The position numbers and the translations under genes are program-made. From contig NZ_MKIN01000023.1 of NCBI RefSeq assembly GCF_001938985.1, positions 308,056 to 372,055 of the forward strand: 64,000 bases of DNA. Reading direction: 5' to 3'. Below are positions 27,024 through 35,052 of the stretch, in pieces. The notes beneath the pieces are model-generated. The model ran no database searches. It had not been told where the DNA came from and saw only the letters and a program-made list of their open reading frames with translations. Position 1 is the first letter of the stretch; the number at the start of each line of letters is the position of its first letter. This stretch comes from Gillisella taibaishanensis. GTDB lineage: Bacteria; Pseudomonadota; Alphaproteobacteria; Rhizobiales; Rhizobiaceae.

Positions 27024-27662
27024 TTACAGGCTTGATGTCAGCATCTTGATTCCGGCCGCACCAAACATCAGCGCAAGAACGCCATCCACAGCACGTCTGC
27101 TGGCTTGGTAGACGTTGACCGCCCGTTTCGTTGAAAACAGCAGGGCATAACTGCAGAACACGACAAAGCCGGTCGAAAGGCAGCCGCCAACGACGAGCGT
27201 GACAGAGCCAACCGAAGCATCGGCTGGCAGGCCAAGCGAGATAATCGCAACCCAGGCAAAAATCGCCTTAGGATTGGTCAAGTGGATGAGATAGCCACGC
27301 AAAAATGTGAGCCGCGCACGCTCCCTGAGAACCGTACCGGGCTGCTCCCCGGGGAGTGACTGCTTTTTGCAGGCGGACAGTCCCGCCTTGATCGCCAGGT
27401 AAAAGAGATAGAGCCCACCGACGATCTTTAGGATCATCAAGGCTTCGCCATAATGACGCAGCAGCGCGGCAAGACCGAAAGATGCAGCCATCGCCCAGGT
27501 AAAGGAGCCAGCAAAAATGCCGAGCGCCATTAGCAGACCCGCGCGGCGCCCTTTAGCCATCGCAGTTGAGATGATCGCCATATTCGCCGGACCTGGACTG
27601 ATCACCGCCACCAGATAAACGAGATAGGCCGAAAGAAACTGCGGGATATGATCGGCGATCAC
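27024..27662 (-). CDS. LysE/RhtB-family amino acid exporter
   Basis: A 212-residue membrane protein of the LysE/RhtB/Chr superfamily with about six hydrophobic segments. The N-terminal signature VAVISPGPANMAIIST and the central YLIHLTNPKAIFAWVAIISLG are typical of this group, which exports amino acids such as threonine, homoserine lactone or leucine. The substrate cannot be told. The start codon is GTG at 27662 with GAGAG seven bases upstream. A second member of the family is at 61595-62221. Confidence 0.88.
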   Translation of the reverse strand: MIADHIPQFLSAYLVYLVAVISPGPANMAIISTAMAKGRRAGLLMALGIFAGSFTWAMAASFGLAALLRHYGEALMILKIVGGLYLFYLAIKAGLSACKKQSLPGEQPGTVLRERARLTFLRGYLIHLTNPKAIFAWVAIISLGLPADASVGSVTLVVGGCLSTGFVVFCSYALLFSTKRAVNVYQASRRAVDGVLALMFGAAGIKMLTSSL

Positions 27663-27772
27663 GGGAAGCTCTCAATATTCAGGTGGGGAGAAAAACGGAG
27701 GCTGTTCTTCTCAGGCGGACTCTAAAACATTGATCCGCGATCTGCAGCCGGAAACGTGTCCCGGTGGCAATA

Positions 27773-28669
27773 TCAGTTCTTGCGGTTGGCAACGAAACGG
27801 GCGGCGCCAATCAAGGTCTCGGCCCGCGCGCCGTAGGGAGCGAGCAACTCTACCGCTGCATCGACCAACCGGTCGAGTTCGGCTTCGGCCCAGGCCTGGC
27901 CTTTTAGACCGACCAGCGTTCCCTTGCCGCGTCCGGCATCCTTGCCAGTAGCCTTGCCCATGGTGGCGGCATCGGCGGTCAGGTCGAGAAGATCGTCGGC
28001 CAGCTGGAAGGCGCGACCGATCAACTCGCCGAACTGGCGCAGGGTTTGGCGGTCGCCTTCGGCAGCCCCTGCAATGACAGGTCCGGCCTCGCAGGCAAAG
28101 CGCAGCAGCGCCCCGGTCTTCATCGCCTGTAGCGTCACGATGCCCGCTTCATCCGGCGCCTGCTTTTCAGCTGCTAAATCGAGCGCCTGCCCGCCGGCCA
28201 TGCCGCCAAGCCCGGCGGCGCGCGCCAGGGCAAGCACCAGCGCCGTCCTGGCGCCATCGGCAAGCGGCGTCTGGGGCGCGGCGATGATCTCGAAGGCAAA
28301 GGTCAGCAGGCTATCGCCGGCCAAAATGGCGGTCGCTTCATCAAAAGCGATATGCACTGTCGGCTGGCCACGACGCAGGTCGTCATCGTCCATGGCCGGA
28401 AGGTCGTCATGGACAAGCGAATAACAGTGCAGACATTCCAGCGCAGCGCCCACCCGCAAGGCCGCATCTTTGTCACCGCCAAACAGCCAGGCGCTTTCAA
28501 CCACGAGGAAGGGTCTCAGCCGCTTGCCGCCATTCAGCACGGCATGGCGCATGGCCGCCAGCAGCCGTTCCGGCCGGGCGACCTCCCCGATCTGAGCCGC
28601 CGGCTGCAGCAGGTCGGTCAACAGAGCCTGGACGCGCGTGGCGGTATCGCGCAGATGATCGTCAAACAT
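27773..28669 (-). CDS. ispA: Polyprenyl synthetase (farnesyl/geranylgeranyl diphosphate synthase)
   Basis: A 298-residue trans-prenyl synthase that condenses isopentenyl diphosphate with allylic diphosphates. The two aspartate-rich motifs are present: [14 protein letters not shown] (first) and [12 protein letters not shown] (second), with [13 protein letters not shown] before the first and [15 protein letters not shown] between them. The start is the ATG at 28669 (MFDDHLRD), preceded by a GAGG sequence. The open frame continues far upstream to 29689, but that part overlaps mtgA on the other strand and is not coding. Chain length (C15 or C20) is not decidable by eye. Confidence 0.93.
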   Translation of the reverse strand: MFDDHLRDTATRVQALLTDLLQPAAQIGEVARPERLLAAMRHAVLNGGKRLRPFLVVESAWLFGGDKDAALRVGAALECLHCYSLVHDDLPAMDDDDLRRGQPTVHIAFDEATAILAGDSLLTFAFEIIAAPQTPLADGARTALVLALARAAGLGGMAGGQALDLAAEKQAPDEAGIVTLQAMKTGALLRFACEAGPVIAGAAEGDRQTLRQFGELIGRAFQLADDLLDLTADAATMGKATGKDAGRGKGTLVGLKGQAWAEAELDRLVDAAVELLAPYGARAETLIGAARFVANRKN

Positions 28670-28912
28670 AGCCTGCCTCACATGTGTCGGCTGCTGTTTG
28701 GCATGGCCGCCCCGGCAGCGCAAGATATGGCGGCCGTAGACTGGAAGGCAAGGCACAAGCGACAATCTGTGGGGTTCCCCCCGCACCCTTGGTCGGCGCT
28801 CTGGTATTGCCCAGCATTCGCAGCTAGAAATATTGGAAAGGTCGAGTGCGGCAGGACGATCCAGCCGGACGACGAGACCGGAACGCATGATCGACAGGTC
28901 GAACACGGGCGG

Positions 28913-29683
28913 GTGGCGGAATTGACTGGGGATGACGCACCTGAAGCGGCGCTGCCTGCACAGAGCCAACCCGAGGAGACCGAAGGCACCGGACGGGCCG
29001 AAGGAGACAGACGGCTGATTTTCCTGCGTATCCTCAAGGCATTGCTGGCCCTCGCGCTTCTTCCTGTCGCATTGATGGTGCTCTATCTCCTGCCCTTCAT
29101 CCATCCCCCATCGACGCTGATGCTGGCCGATCTTGCGCTCTTTCGCGGTTATGATCGGCAATGGGTGCCGCTCGAGCGGATATCGCCAAACCTTATCCGG
29201 GCGGTGATGATGTCGGAAGACGGGCAATTCTGCAGCCATGACGGCGTTGATTGGGTGCAGATGCGCTCGGTGATCGATGATGCCTTGGACGGCGAGGAAA
29301 CCCGCGGCGCCAGCACCATCACCATGCAGACGGTGAAAAACCTGTTCTTGTGGAACAGCCGCTCCTTCATCCGCAAAGGCATGGAAATTCCCCTGGCGCT
29401 GATTGCCGACAAGGTCTGGACGAAGCGCCGCACGATGGAGCTCTATCTCAACATCGCCGAATGGGGACCGGGCATCTATGGCGTGGAGGCTGCCTCCCGC
29501 CATCACTTCAAGATCCCCGCCGCCAAACTGTCGGCCCGCCAGGCGGCTCTTCTTGCCGTATCCCTGCCCAATCCCATCGATCGCAACGCCAGCAAGCCGG
29601 GTCCGGGCTTGCGCCGCTTGGCCGCCATGGTCGAACGCCGTGCTCGAGGCGCAGACCCCTATATCAGCTGCGTTGATCGATGA
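28913..29683 (+). CDS. mtgA: Monofunctional peptidoglycan transglycosylase MtgA
   Basis: A GT51 glycosyltransferase that polymerises lipid II glycan strands at the inner membrane, without a transpeptidase domain. After an acidic cytoplasmic stretch, one membrane helix is visible ([19 protein letters not shown]). Then come the GT51 motifs: [18 protein letters not shown] with the catalytic glutamate, [36 protein letters not shown] and [19 protein letters not shown]. The start is uncertain: GTG at 28913 or TTG at 28922 are both possible and no ATG is well placed; the open frame further upstream overlaps the prenyl synthase. It is divergent from ispA. Confidence 0.9.
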   Translation: MAELTGDDAPEAALPAQSQPEETEGTGRAEGDRRLIFLRILKALLALALLPVALMVLYLLPFIHPPSTLMLADLALFRGYDRQWVPLERISPNLIRAVMMSEDGQFCSHDGVDWVQMRSVIDDALDGEETRGASTITMQTVKNLFLWNSRSFIRKGMEIPLALIADKVWTKRRTMELYLNIAEWGPGIYGVEAASRHHFKIPAAKLSARQAALLAVSLPNPIDRNASKPGPGLRRLAAMVERRARGADPYISCVDR

Positions 29684-29723
29684 CGTCAAAATTTGGCATT
29701 GGCTTTTTGGCGGATGCGCCAGC

Positions 29724-29800
29724 TAAAGTGGTTCCAGGAAAAGTGGCAACCGGCTTTCCGTCCGGAAACACGAGAAACTCTGGAGTTTCAATTCCATAGG
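29724..29800. repeat. Palindromic intergenic repeat, copy D (partial)
   Basis: The stretch TAAAGTGGTTCCAGGAAAAG and the following CCGGCTTTCCGTCCGGAAAC match the second module of the RIME-like family, in the same orientation as copy C. It is degenerate at the right end and lies in the mtgA-GST gap. Confidence 0.55.
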
Positions 29801-29810
29801 AGACGCTGCC

Positions 29811-30470
29811 GTGACCGATCTGACCCTCTACATCGCCAACAAGAACTACTCGTCCTGGTCTTTCCGGCCATGGATTGCGCTGACCGCTGCAGGAATCGAT
29901 TTCAAGGAAATCCTGATCCGCTTCGACTTCCCCGCAGGCAATCCCGACATCAAGGCAATATCGCCCTCAGGGCAGGTGCCGTTGCTGATGCATGGCGACG
30001 TTAAGGTTTGGGAATCGCTGGCCATTATCGAATATGCAGCCGAGCTGTTTCCAGAGGCGGGCCTGTGGCCGCAGGCGGCGGCTGATCGTGCTGTGGCGAG
30101 GGCGATTTCGCTTGAAATAGTATCCGGCTTCAGGGCTCTGCGTAATGCCTGCCCGATGAACTTCCGGCGGCCGAAGCAAGCCTTGCCCTTCAGCCCGGAG
30201 CAGAAGGCAGTCGTGATGGCGGATGTCGCCAGGATTGAAACGATCTGGCGCGAGTTGCTGGCCGCATCAGGCGGCCCTTTCCTATTTGGCGCATTCAGCG
30301 CCGCTGACGCGATGTACGCGCCTGTGGTCAACCGTTTTTCCGCCTACCAACTCACCGAGGATAAGGGTAGTCTTGCCTATATGGAGCGCATGCAAACGCA
30401 CCCCGCCTGGATGAAGTGGCGGGATGCCGCGCTGGCCGAGCCTTGGATCGTACCCGAGGACGAAGCCTGA
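29811..30470 (+). CDS. Glutathione S-transferase family protein
   Basis: A 219-residue soluble GST. The N-terminal thioredoxin-like domain begins LTLYIANKNYSSWSFRPW, with serines around residues 14-17 as candidates for glutathione activation, and contains SPSGQVPLLMHGDVKVWESL with the conserved cis-proline and the ESLAIIEY glutathione contact. An all-helical C-terminal domain follows with FLFGAFSAADAMYAPVV, the usual N-capping aspartate motif. It is close to the YfcF/maleylacetoacetate-isomerase-like bacterial GSTs. Start is GTG at 29811 with AGGAG eight bases upstream. A hairpin at 30504-30527 may end the transcript. Confidence 0.9.
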   Translation: MTDLTLYIANKNYSSWSFRPWIALTAAGIDFKEILIRFDFPAGNPDIKAISPSGQVPLLMHGDVKVWESLAIIEYAAELFPEAGLWPQAAADRAVARAISLEIVSGFRALRNACPMNFRRPKQALPFSPEQKAVVMADVARIETIWRELLAASGGPFLFGAFSAADAMYAPVVNRFSAYQLTEDKGSLAYMERMQTHPAWMKWRDAALAEPWIVPEDEA

Positions 30471-30503
30471 AGACAGAACGAGGGATAGTCATTCCCACCC
30501 GCT

Positions 30504-30527
30504 GCAGGCCTTTGAAACCGGGCCTGC
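30504..30527 (+). terminator. Possible hairpin terminator after the GST gene
   Basis: GCAGGCC and GGCCTGC form a seven-base stem. The T-run behind it is weak (CCGTTTTG), so the assignment is tentative. Confidence 0.4.
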
Positions 30528-30691
30528 GCCGCCGTTTTGCGACCGCTGCATGACAAAAAAATGCCCGCGGGGACTGGTCAAACCCTTGGGTGGCATGTAT
30601 AAGGCCGCCAAATTCGAAGATCGGATGAGTGATTGTTCGGCCTCTCGTGGGCCGTTTCATCGGTTTTCGACCGTCACGTGGAGTAATTTAA

Positions 30692-30877
30692 ATGGCTGTA
30701 CCAAAAAGAAAAACAAGCCCGTCGAAGCGCGGTATGCGCCGTTCTGCTGACGGTCTGAAGGCTCCGACCTATGTCGAAGACAAGAATTCCGGCGAATTGC
30801 GCCGTCCGCACCACATCGACCTGAAGACAGGCATGTATCGCGGCCGCCAGGTCCTGACGCCGAAGGAAAGCGCATAA
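30692..30877 (+). CDS. rpmF: 50S ribosomal protein L32
   Basis: A 61-residue bL32. The start [18 protein letters not shown] is diagnostic, as is the short basic body ending [11 protein letters not shown]. There are no zinc-binding cysteines, as is usual for the alphaproteobacterial form. The ATG has GTGGAG upstream. A strong terminator follows at 30901, so it appears to be a monocistronic unit. Confidence 0.97.
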   Translation: MAVPKRKTSPSKRGMRRSADGLKAPTYVEDKNSGELRRPHHIDLKTGMYRGRQVLTPKESA

Positions 30878-30900
30878 GCGCTTTTATATCTGCATGATTC

Positions 30901-30928
30901 AAAAAGGCCGGTTTACCGGCCTTTTTTC
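30901..30928 (+). terminator. Rho-independent terminator of rpmF
   Basis: AAAAAGGCCGG, TTTA loop, CCGGCCTTTTTT: a classic strong stem with T-run about 24 bases after the stop. Confidence 0.92.
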
Positions 30929-30960
30929 GTTTATGGTGTCGGGATAACCTGTCTTGGATT

Positions 30961-31056
30961 TTGCCGGGAAAAGTGACATCCGGTCTTTCCGAAAAGACAA
31001 ACAAAAACGAAAGAAGCGAGAGCCTGACCGGTTCAATCTGAACCCGACAGACTCGC
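30961..31056. repeat. Two-module intergenic palindromic repeat (RIME-like), copy E (reverse of copy B)
   Basis: Read on the minus strand it begins GAGTCTGTCGGGTTCAGATT, continues through the T-rich linker and the TTTTCGG core, and ends near TTCCCGGCAA. It corresponds to copy B at 13019-13120 module by module. The hairpin lies at 31020-31054, next to the phaR stop codon. Confidence 0.75.
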
Positions 31057-31074
31057 ATAGGCTGGCGCGTGGGA

Positions 31075-31653
31075 TCAGAGCTTGTCGAGCTTGCTCTGCA
31101 GATTGCGCAACTGCTCCTTGAGATCGTCGATATCTTTGGTCTCTGGACGCTTCACATCGCGCGCAGGCGCTGTCGGCGTCATGAACGGCGAAAACATCTG
31201 CATCGCCTGATGGAACATCTCGGTATTGCGCTTCACCTGCTCCTCCATCAGCTGGATCGGCGCCTGCAAGTTCTTGGCCAGCGGCGTGTCGCCGAACGCG
31301 CGTGTCATCTGCTCTCGCATCTGCGACTGCTGCTCGGTAAAGGCCTTCATGGAGTGCTCGAGAAAGCTTGGCACCACCATCTGCATCTGATCGCCATAGT
31401 AGCTGATCAGCTGACGCAGGAAGGAAATAGGCAGCAACGTATTGGTCGTCTTCGCCTCCTGCTCGAATATGATCTGCGTCAACACCGAATGGGTAATGTC
31501 TTCGCCTGATTTCGCATCCTGGACGACGAACTCTTCGCCCTTCTTCACCATCTTGGCCAGATCTTCCAGCGTCACGTAGGTACTGGTGCCCGTGTTGTAG
31601 AGCCGGCGATTGGCGTATTTCTTGATGATGATGTCGCCCTCGGTCTTGGCCAT
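31075..31653 (-). CDS. phaR: Polyhydroxyalkanoate synthesis repressor PhaR
   Basis: A 192-residue PhaR. The N-terminal DNA-binding domain is highly characteristic: IIIKKYANRRLYNTGTSTYV then LEDLAKMVKKGEEF and GEDITHSVLTQIIFEQE. A Met/Gln-rich middle follows and a C-terminal coiled coil ends DDLKEQLRNLQSKLDKL. Members bind both PHB granules and promoters of phasin and pha genes, releasing repression when polymer forms. The gene is divergent from phaA, sharing a 238-base gap, so control of phaA/phaB from that gap is plausible. Confidence 0.94.
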   Translation of the reverse strand: MAKTEGDIIIKKYANRRLYNTGTSTYVTLEDLAKMVKKGEEFVVQDAKSGEDITHSVLTQIIFEQEAKTTNTLLPISFLRQLISYYGDQMQMVVPSFLEHSMKAFTEQQSQMREQMTRAFGDTPLAKNLQAPIQLMEEQVKRNTEMFHQAMQMFSPFMTPTAPARDVKRPETKDIDDLKEQLRNLQSKLDKL

Positions 31654-31891
31654 TGTGTCTCCTAACCCGGCTTATGTCGTTATTATTGCTCTTCCCTGAA
31701 ATAGAAGTGTAATCGCAAATCGCCGGACCTGACAATCTCTTTGTGCGCCGCGGGATCACGATGAAATCAGACGCGTTCTCCCGACGAAAGAACTCAACCA
31801 AAGGATGAAACCCCCAAAAGCTTAGAGTTTGACTTATCGTGTTAGCTTTGACAGTCTCGCAGCAGCAAAAAACACTTTCGAGGAGATGCCC

Positions 31892-33073
31892 ATGTCTACG
31901 CCTTCCATCGTCATTGCCAGTGCGGCTCGAACGGCAGTCGGCTCCTTTAACGGCGCGTTCGCCAACGTTGCCGCGCATGACCTGGGCGCTACCATGATCA
32001 AGGCCGTGCTGGAGCGCGCAGGCGTAGAGCCCGCAGAGGTCGACGAAGTTATTCTGGGGCAGATTTTGACGGCTGGACAGGGCCAGAACCCCGCCCGTCA
32101 GGCTGCCATGAAGGCCGGCATTCCGCAGGAAAAGACCGCCTGGGGCATGAACCAGCTTTGCGGTTCCGGTCTGCGCGCTGTGGCACTCGGCATGCAGCAG
32201 ATCACAAGCGGCGATGCATCTATTATTGTTGCTGGCGGACAGGAATCCATGTCGCTTGCTCCGCACTGCGCCCATTTGCGCGGCGGCACCAAAATGGGTG
32301 ACATGAAGATGATCGACACCATGATCAAGGACGGTCTCACCGACGCGTTCTACGGCTATCACATGGGTGTGACTGCCGAGAATGTTGCCCGCCAATGGCA
32401 ACTCACGCGCGATGAACAGGACGCTTTTGCCGTTGCATCGCAAAACAAAGCCGAAGCCGCTCAGACCGCCGGCCGTTTCAAAGACGAAATCGTGCCCGTC
32501 ACGGTTCCCGGCCGCAAGGGGGACGTGATCGTCGATGCCGACGAGTATATCCGCGCTGGTGCGACGCTTGACAGCATGACCAAGCTGCGGCCCGCCTTCG
32601 ACAAGGAAGGCACAGTCACCGCGGGCAATGCATCAGGGATCAATGACGGCGCTGCCGGCGCTTTGCTGATGACCGAGGCTGAGGCCGTCAGACGCGGCAT
32701 CCAGCCCTTGGCACGCATTGCCTCTTGGGCCACTGCAGGCGTCGATCCGAAGATCATGGGCACAGGCCCGATCCCAGCTTCGCGCAAGGCGCTCGAAAAA
32801 GCTGGCTGGAGCGTTGGAGACCTCGATCTGGTCGAAGCCAACGAAGCCTTTGCTGCCCAAGCCTGCGCCGTCAACAAAGATCTCGGCTGGGATACGTCGA
32901 TCGTCAACGTCAACGGCGGTGCGATTGCTATCGGTCATCCGGTCGGTGCTTCCGGTGCCCGCATTCTCAACACGCTGCTGTTCGAGATGAAGCGCCGCGG
33001 CGCCAAGAAGGGTCTGGCCACGCTTTGCATCGGCGGTGGCATGGGCATTGCCATGTGCATCGAAGGGCTGTGA
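31892..33073 (+). CDS. phaA: Acetyl-CoA acetyltransferase PhaA
   Basis: A 393-residue biosynthetic thiolase joining two acetyl-CoA to acetoacetyl-CoA, the first step of polyhydroxybutyrate synthesis. The acyl-accepting cysteine is in [16 protein letters not shown], the second active-site region is [15 protein letters not shown] with its histidine, and the C-terminal cysteine is in [13 protein letters not shown]. The ATG at 31892 has AGGAG six bases upstream and gives the standard length; two earlier in-frame starts (31829, 31886) are less likely. phaB follows after 312 bases. Confidence 0.95.
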   Translation: MSTPSIVIASAARTAVGSFNGAFANVAAHDLGATMIKAVLERAGVEPAEVDEVILGQILTAGQGQNPARQAAMKAGIPQEKTAWGMNQLCGSGLRAVALGMQQITSGDASIIVAGGQESMSLAPHCAHLRGGTKMGDMKMIDTMIKDGLTDAFYGYHMGVTAENVARQWQLTRDEQDAFAVASQNKAEAAQTAGRFKDEIVPVTVPGRKGDVIVDADEYIRAGATLDSMTKLRPAFDKEGTVTAGNASGINDGAAGALLMTEAEAVRRGIQPLARIASWATAGVDPKIMGTGPIPASRKALEKAGWSVGDLDLVEANEAFAAQACAVNKDLGWDTSIVNVNGGAIAIGHPVGASGARILNTLLFEMKRRGAKKGLATLCIGGGMGIAMCIEGL

Positions 33074-33385
33074 ACAGCACGATCTAACGGCCCGGTGCCA
33101 ACCGCCGGGCCAGTGCCTTCGCATCCAGTTCCATCAGCCCACCATTCATGGATGGGTTCAGAACGGTACCAGGCACGAAGCAACAGCGGGCAATGATGTG
33201 AGCGAGCGGTTTATCGTGACCGTCACAGAACCTCCATTGTCGCAGTGCAAGAAGACCTGCCGCACTCAATCACGGTCAAGCCGTTAATTTGCGGCAGCCC
33301 ACTGAATCGGGGGGATGCCTCTCCTTGCCCTATCGGGTAACGGAGAGGCGCAACACAAGAAAACACTCAATAAGAGGAGACTGGA
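33074..33385. other. phaA-phaB intergenic region
   Basis: 312 bases without a gene. A hairpin GGCCCGG / CCGGGCC lies at about 33089-33111, shortly after the phaA stop and without a T-run; it could attenuate or stabilise the transcript. An AGAGGAGA ribosome site for phaB is at the right end. Confidence 0.5.
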
Positions 33386-34111
33386 ATGAGCAGGGTCGCT
33401 TTGGTTACCGGGGGAACCCGTGGCATCGGCGCAGCAATTTCGACCGCATTAAAGGCGGCCGGATACAAGGTTGCCGCCACCTATGCCGGCAATGACGAAG
33501 CCGCAAAGGCCTTCGAAGCAGAAACCGGCATTCCGGTGTTCAAGTGGGACGTATCCTCCTACGACGCCAGCAAGGAAGGGATCGCCACCGTCGAGGCAGA
33601 ACTCGGTCCTATCGAAATTCTCGTCAACAACGCCGGCATCACCCGGGACGCTATGTTCCACAAGATGACGCCGCAGCAGTGGAACGAGGTAATCGGCACC
33701 AACCTGACCGGCCTGTTCAACGTCACCCATCCGATCTGGACGGGCATGCGCGACCGCAGCTTCGGCCGGATTATCAATATTTCCTCGATTAATGGCCAAA
33801 AGGGCCAGATGGGCCAGGCAAACTATTCCGCGGCTAAGGCCGGCGATCTCGGTTTCACCAAAGCACTTGCCCAGGAAGGTGCTGCCAAGAACATTACCGT
33901 CAACGCCATTTGCCCCGGCTATATCGGGACGGAAATGGTTCGCGCCATTCCCGAGAAGGTGCTGAACGAGCGGATCATCCCGCAGATCCCGGTCGGCCGT
34001 CTCGGCGAGCCAGAAGAAATCGCCCGGATCGTGGTGTTCCTCGCGTCCGACGATGCCGGCTTCATCACAGGCTCCACGATCTCGGCCAATGGCGGTCAGT
34101 TCTTCGTCTGA
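33386..34111 (+). CDS. phaB: Acetoacetyl-CoA reductase PhaB
   Basis: A 241-residue SDR that reduces acetoacetyl-CoA to (R)-3-hydroxybutyryl-CoA with NADPH. It begins MSRVALVTGGTRGIGAAIS, has NNAGITRDAMFHKM, the catalytic serine in INISSINGQKGQMGQ, tyrosine and lysine in NYSAAKAGDLGFTKALAQE, and CPGYIGTEMVRAIPE after it. All are typical of PhaB rather than FabG. The polymerase gene phaC is not in the window. A strong terminator follows. Confidence 0.95.
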   Translation: MSRVALVTGGTRGIGAAISTALKAAGYKVAATYAGNDEAAKAFEAETGIPVFKWDVSSYDASKEGIATVEAELGPIEILVNNAGITRDAMFHKMTPQQWNEVIGTNLTGLFNVTHPIWTGMRDRSFGRIINISSINGQKGQMGQANYSAAKAGDLGFTKALAQEGAAKNITVNAICPGYIGTEMVRAIPEKVLNERIIPQIPVGRLGEPEEIARIVVFLASDDAGFITGSTISANGGQFFV

Positions 34112-34136
34112 TATGATCTGCACGATAAGGAACGAC

Positions 34137-34171
34137 AAAAAAAAGCCGCCGGGGCAACCGGCGGCTTTTTT
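34137..34171. terminator. Bidirectional terminator after phaB
   Basis: Eight A, then GCCGCCGG, a short loop, CCGGCGGC and six T. It lies between convergent phaB and the small lipoprotein gene and can serve both. Confidence 0.9.
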
Positions 34172-34192
34172 GATGTCTCGCAATTACAAACT

Positions 34193-34450
34193 TTAGCGGC
34201 AACGTGCCTCGTAACGGCGGCCATAACGGTCGCGGTAGATGCAATAGCCGCGGTGTTCCTGCGACTGGCCGATCAGGGCGCCAACGACGCCACCGCCAAC
34301 GGCACCGACGGCCGCACCGCCCCATGAATTGGTGGCAACGCCGCCAATTACTGCACCCGAGGCAGCACCGATAGAGGCGCCGCGTTCGGTCGGGGTGCAA
34401 GATGCGATAGTCGGCACGATCATCGCAAGAGCAATTACTGTCTTTTTCAT
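34193..34450 (-). CDS. Small glycine-zipper lipoprotein-like protein
   Basis: An 85-residue exported protein. MKKTVIALAMIVPTIASC is a signal peptide with an AS-C lipobox-like end (cysteine at 18). A glycine-zipper domain follows (GASIGAASGAVIGGVA and GGAAVGAVGGGVVGALIG). It closes with a short basic tail with two cysteines (YCIYRDRYGRRYEARCR). Proteins of this kind sit in the envelope and are often stress-linked, but no specific function is known. The start at 34450 has AAGGGA upstream. Confidence 0.8.
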   Translation of the reverse strand: MKKTVIALAMIVPTIASCTPTERGASIGAASGAVIGGVATNSWGGAAVGAVGGGVVGALIGQSQEHRGYCIYRDRYGRRYEARCR

Positions 34451-34481
34451 GGGGGTTCCCTTCTCCCTGGTCATCACGCCG

Positions 34482-34637
34482 TCAGATACGGCCCATCAGC
34501 AACAAAATAATGATAATTACAACGACCAGGCCAAGACCGCCCGACGGACCGTAACCCCAATTACGGCTATGGCCCCAGGTAGGAAGCGCTCCCAAGAGCA
34601 GCAATATCAGGATGATAACAAGAATAGTGCCGAGCAT
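34482..34637 (-). CDS. DUF3309-type small membrane protein (51 aa)
   Basis: A 51-residue protein with two hydrophobic helices around a polar centre: MLGTILVIILILLLLGALPT, then WGHSRNWGYGPSGGLG, then LVVVIIIILLLMGRI. The pattern with WxHSRxWGYxPSGGLG in the middle is that of DUF3309 proteins, which are widespread in proteobacteria and of unknown role. GAGAGG precedes the ATG at 34637 by about eight bases. It ends 31 bases before the glycine-zipper gene and may be cotranscribed with it. Confidence 0.85.
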   Translation of the reverse strand: MLGTILVIILILLLLGALPTWGHSRNWGYGPSGGLGLVVVIIIILLLMGRI

Positions 34638-35052
34638 GGTGGTTTCCTCTCACTGCTTCAATAAGGCTTGGACTGATGTGAGCCTATAATGTTCGGCGTC
34701 TTGTTTTGTTCCATCGCCTTAAACTGGTGAAACACCAACTTGCAGCAGTGTAATACCGCCTTACGAAGGCAGTAGGCCCTTGGAGCGGAACAAAAGCCGA
34801 AACCAAGGGTATCAGCGATTCGTCGCCTTTTCGTTCCTCGACTGTTCCCATTGGCCCAGCGCCTCAAATGTGGCTGCAAAGCGCAACCTCTCGTTTCAGT
34901 TGTTTATGCTGGCTGATGCAGAAAAGCGCAGACCGGACGATTCTTTTCTTGCCTTTGGCGGCCGGCATCGCCATGTGTTGACGCCTGGGAGGCAGTGACA
35001 CCGCAAGCAGGTGCCAGCATTCTCCTTCGACAGTGCAGTCCGGAGCGACGAT
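34638..35052. other. Intergenic region upstream of the helicase gene
   Basis: About 415 bases between divergent genes, presumably carrying promoters for the small membrane protein and the helicase operon. Short open frames exist on both strands but none has a convincing ribosome site or codon pattern. Nothing else is recognised. Confidence 0.5.

Noticed and set aside
28352..29683. 443-codon plus-strand frame covering mtgA
   Set aside because: Its first half overlaps the clearly real prenyl synthase on the other strand; only the part from about 28913 has transglycosylase features.
28670..29689. Upstream extension of the prenyl synthase frame to 638 codons
   Set aside because: It lies opposite mtgA, shows no family similarity, and a well-placed ATG exists at 28669.
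31829..31891. Longer phaA start (21 extra codons)
   Set aside because: The extra residues are not thiolase-like, and the ATG at 31892 has a proper AGGAG.
34658..34879. 73-codon minus-strand frame upstream of the small membrane protein
   Set aside because: Basic, low-complexity translation with no start signal.
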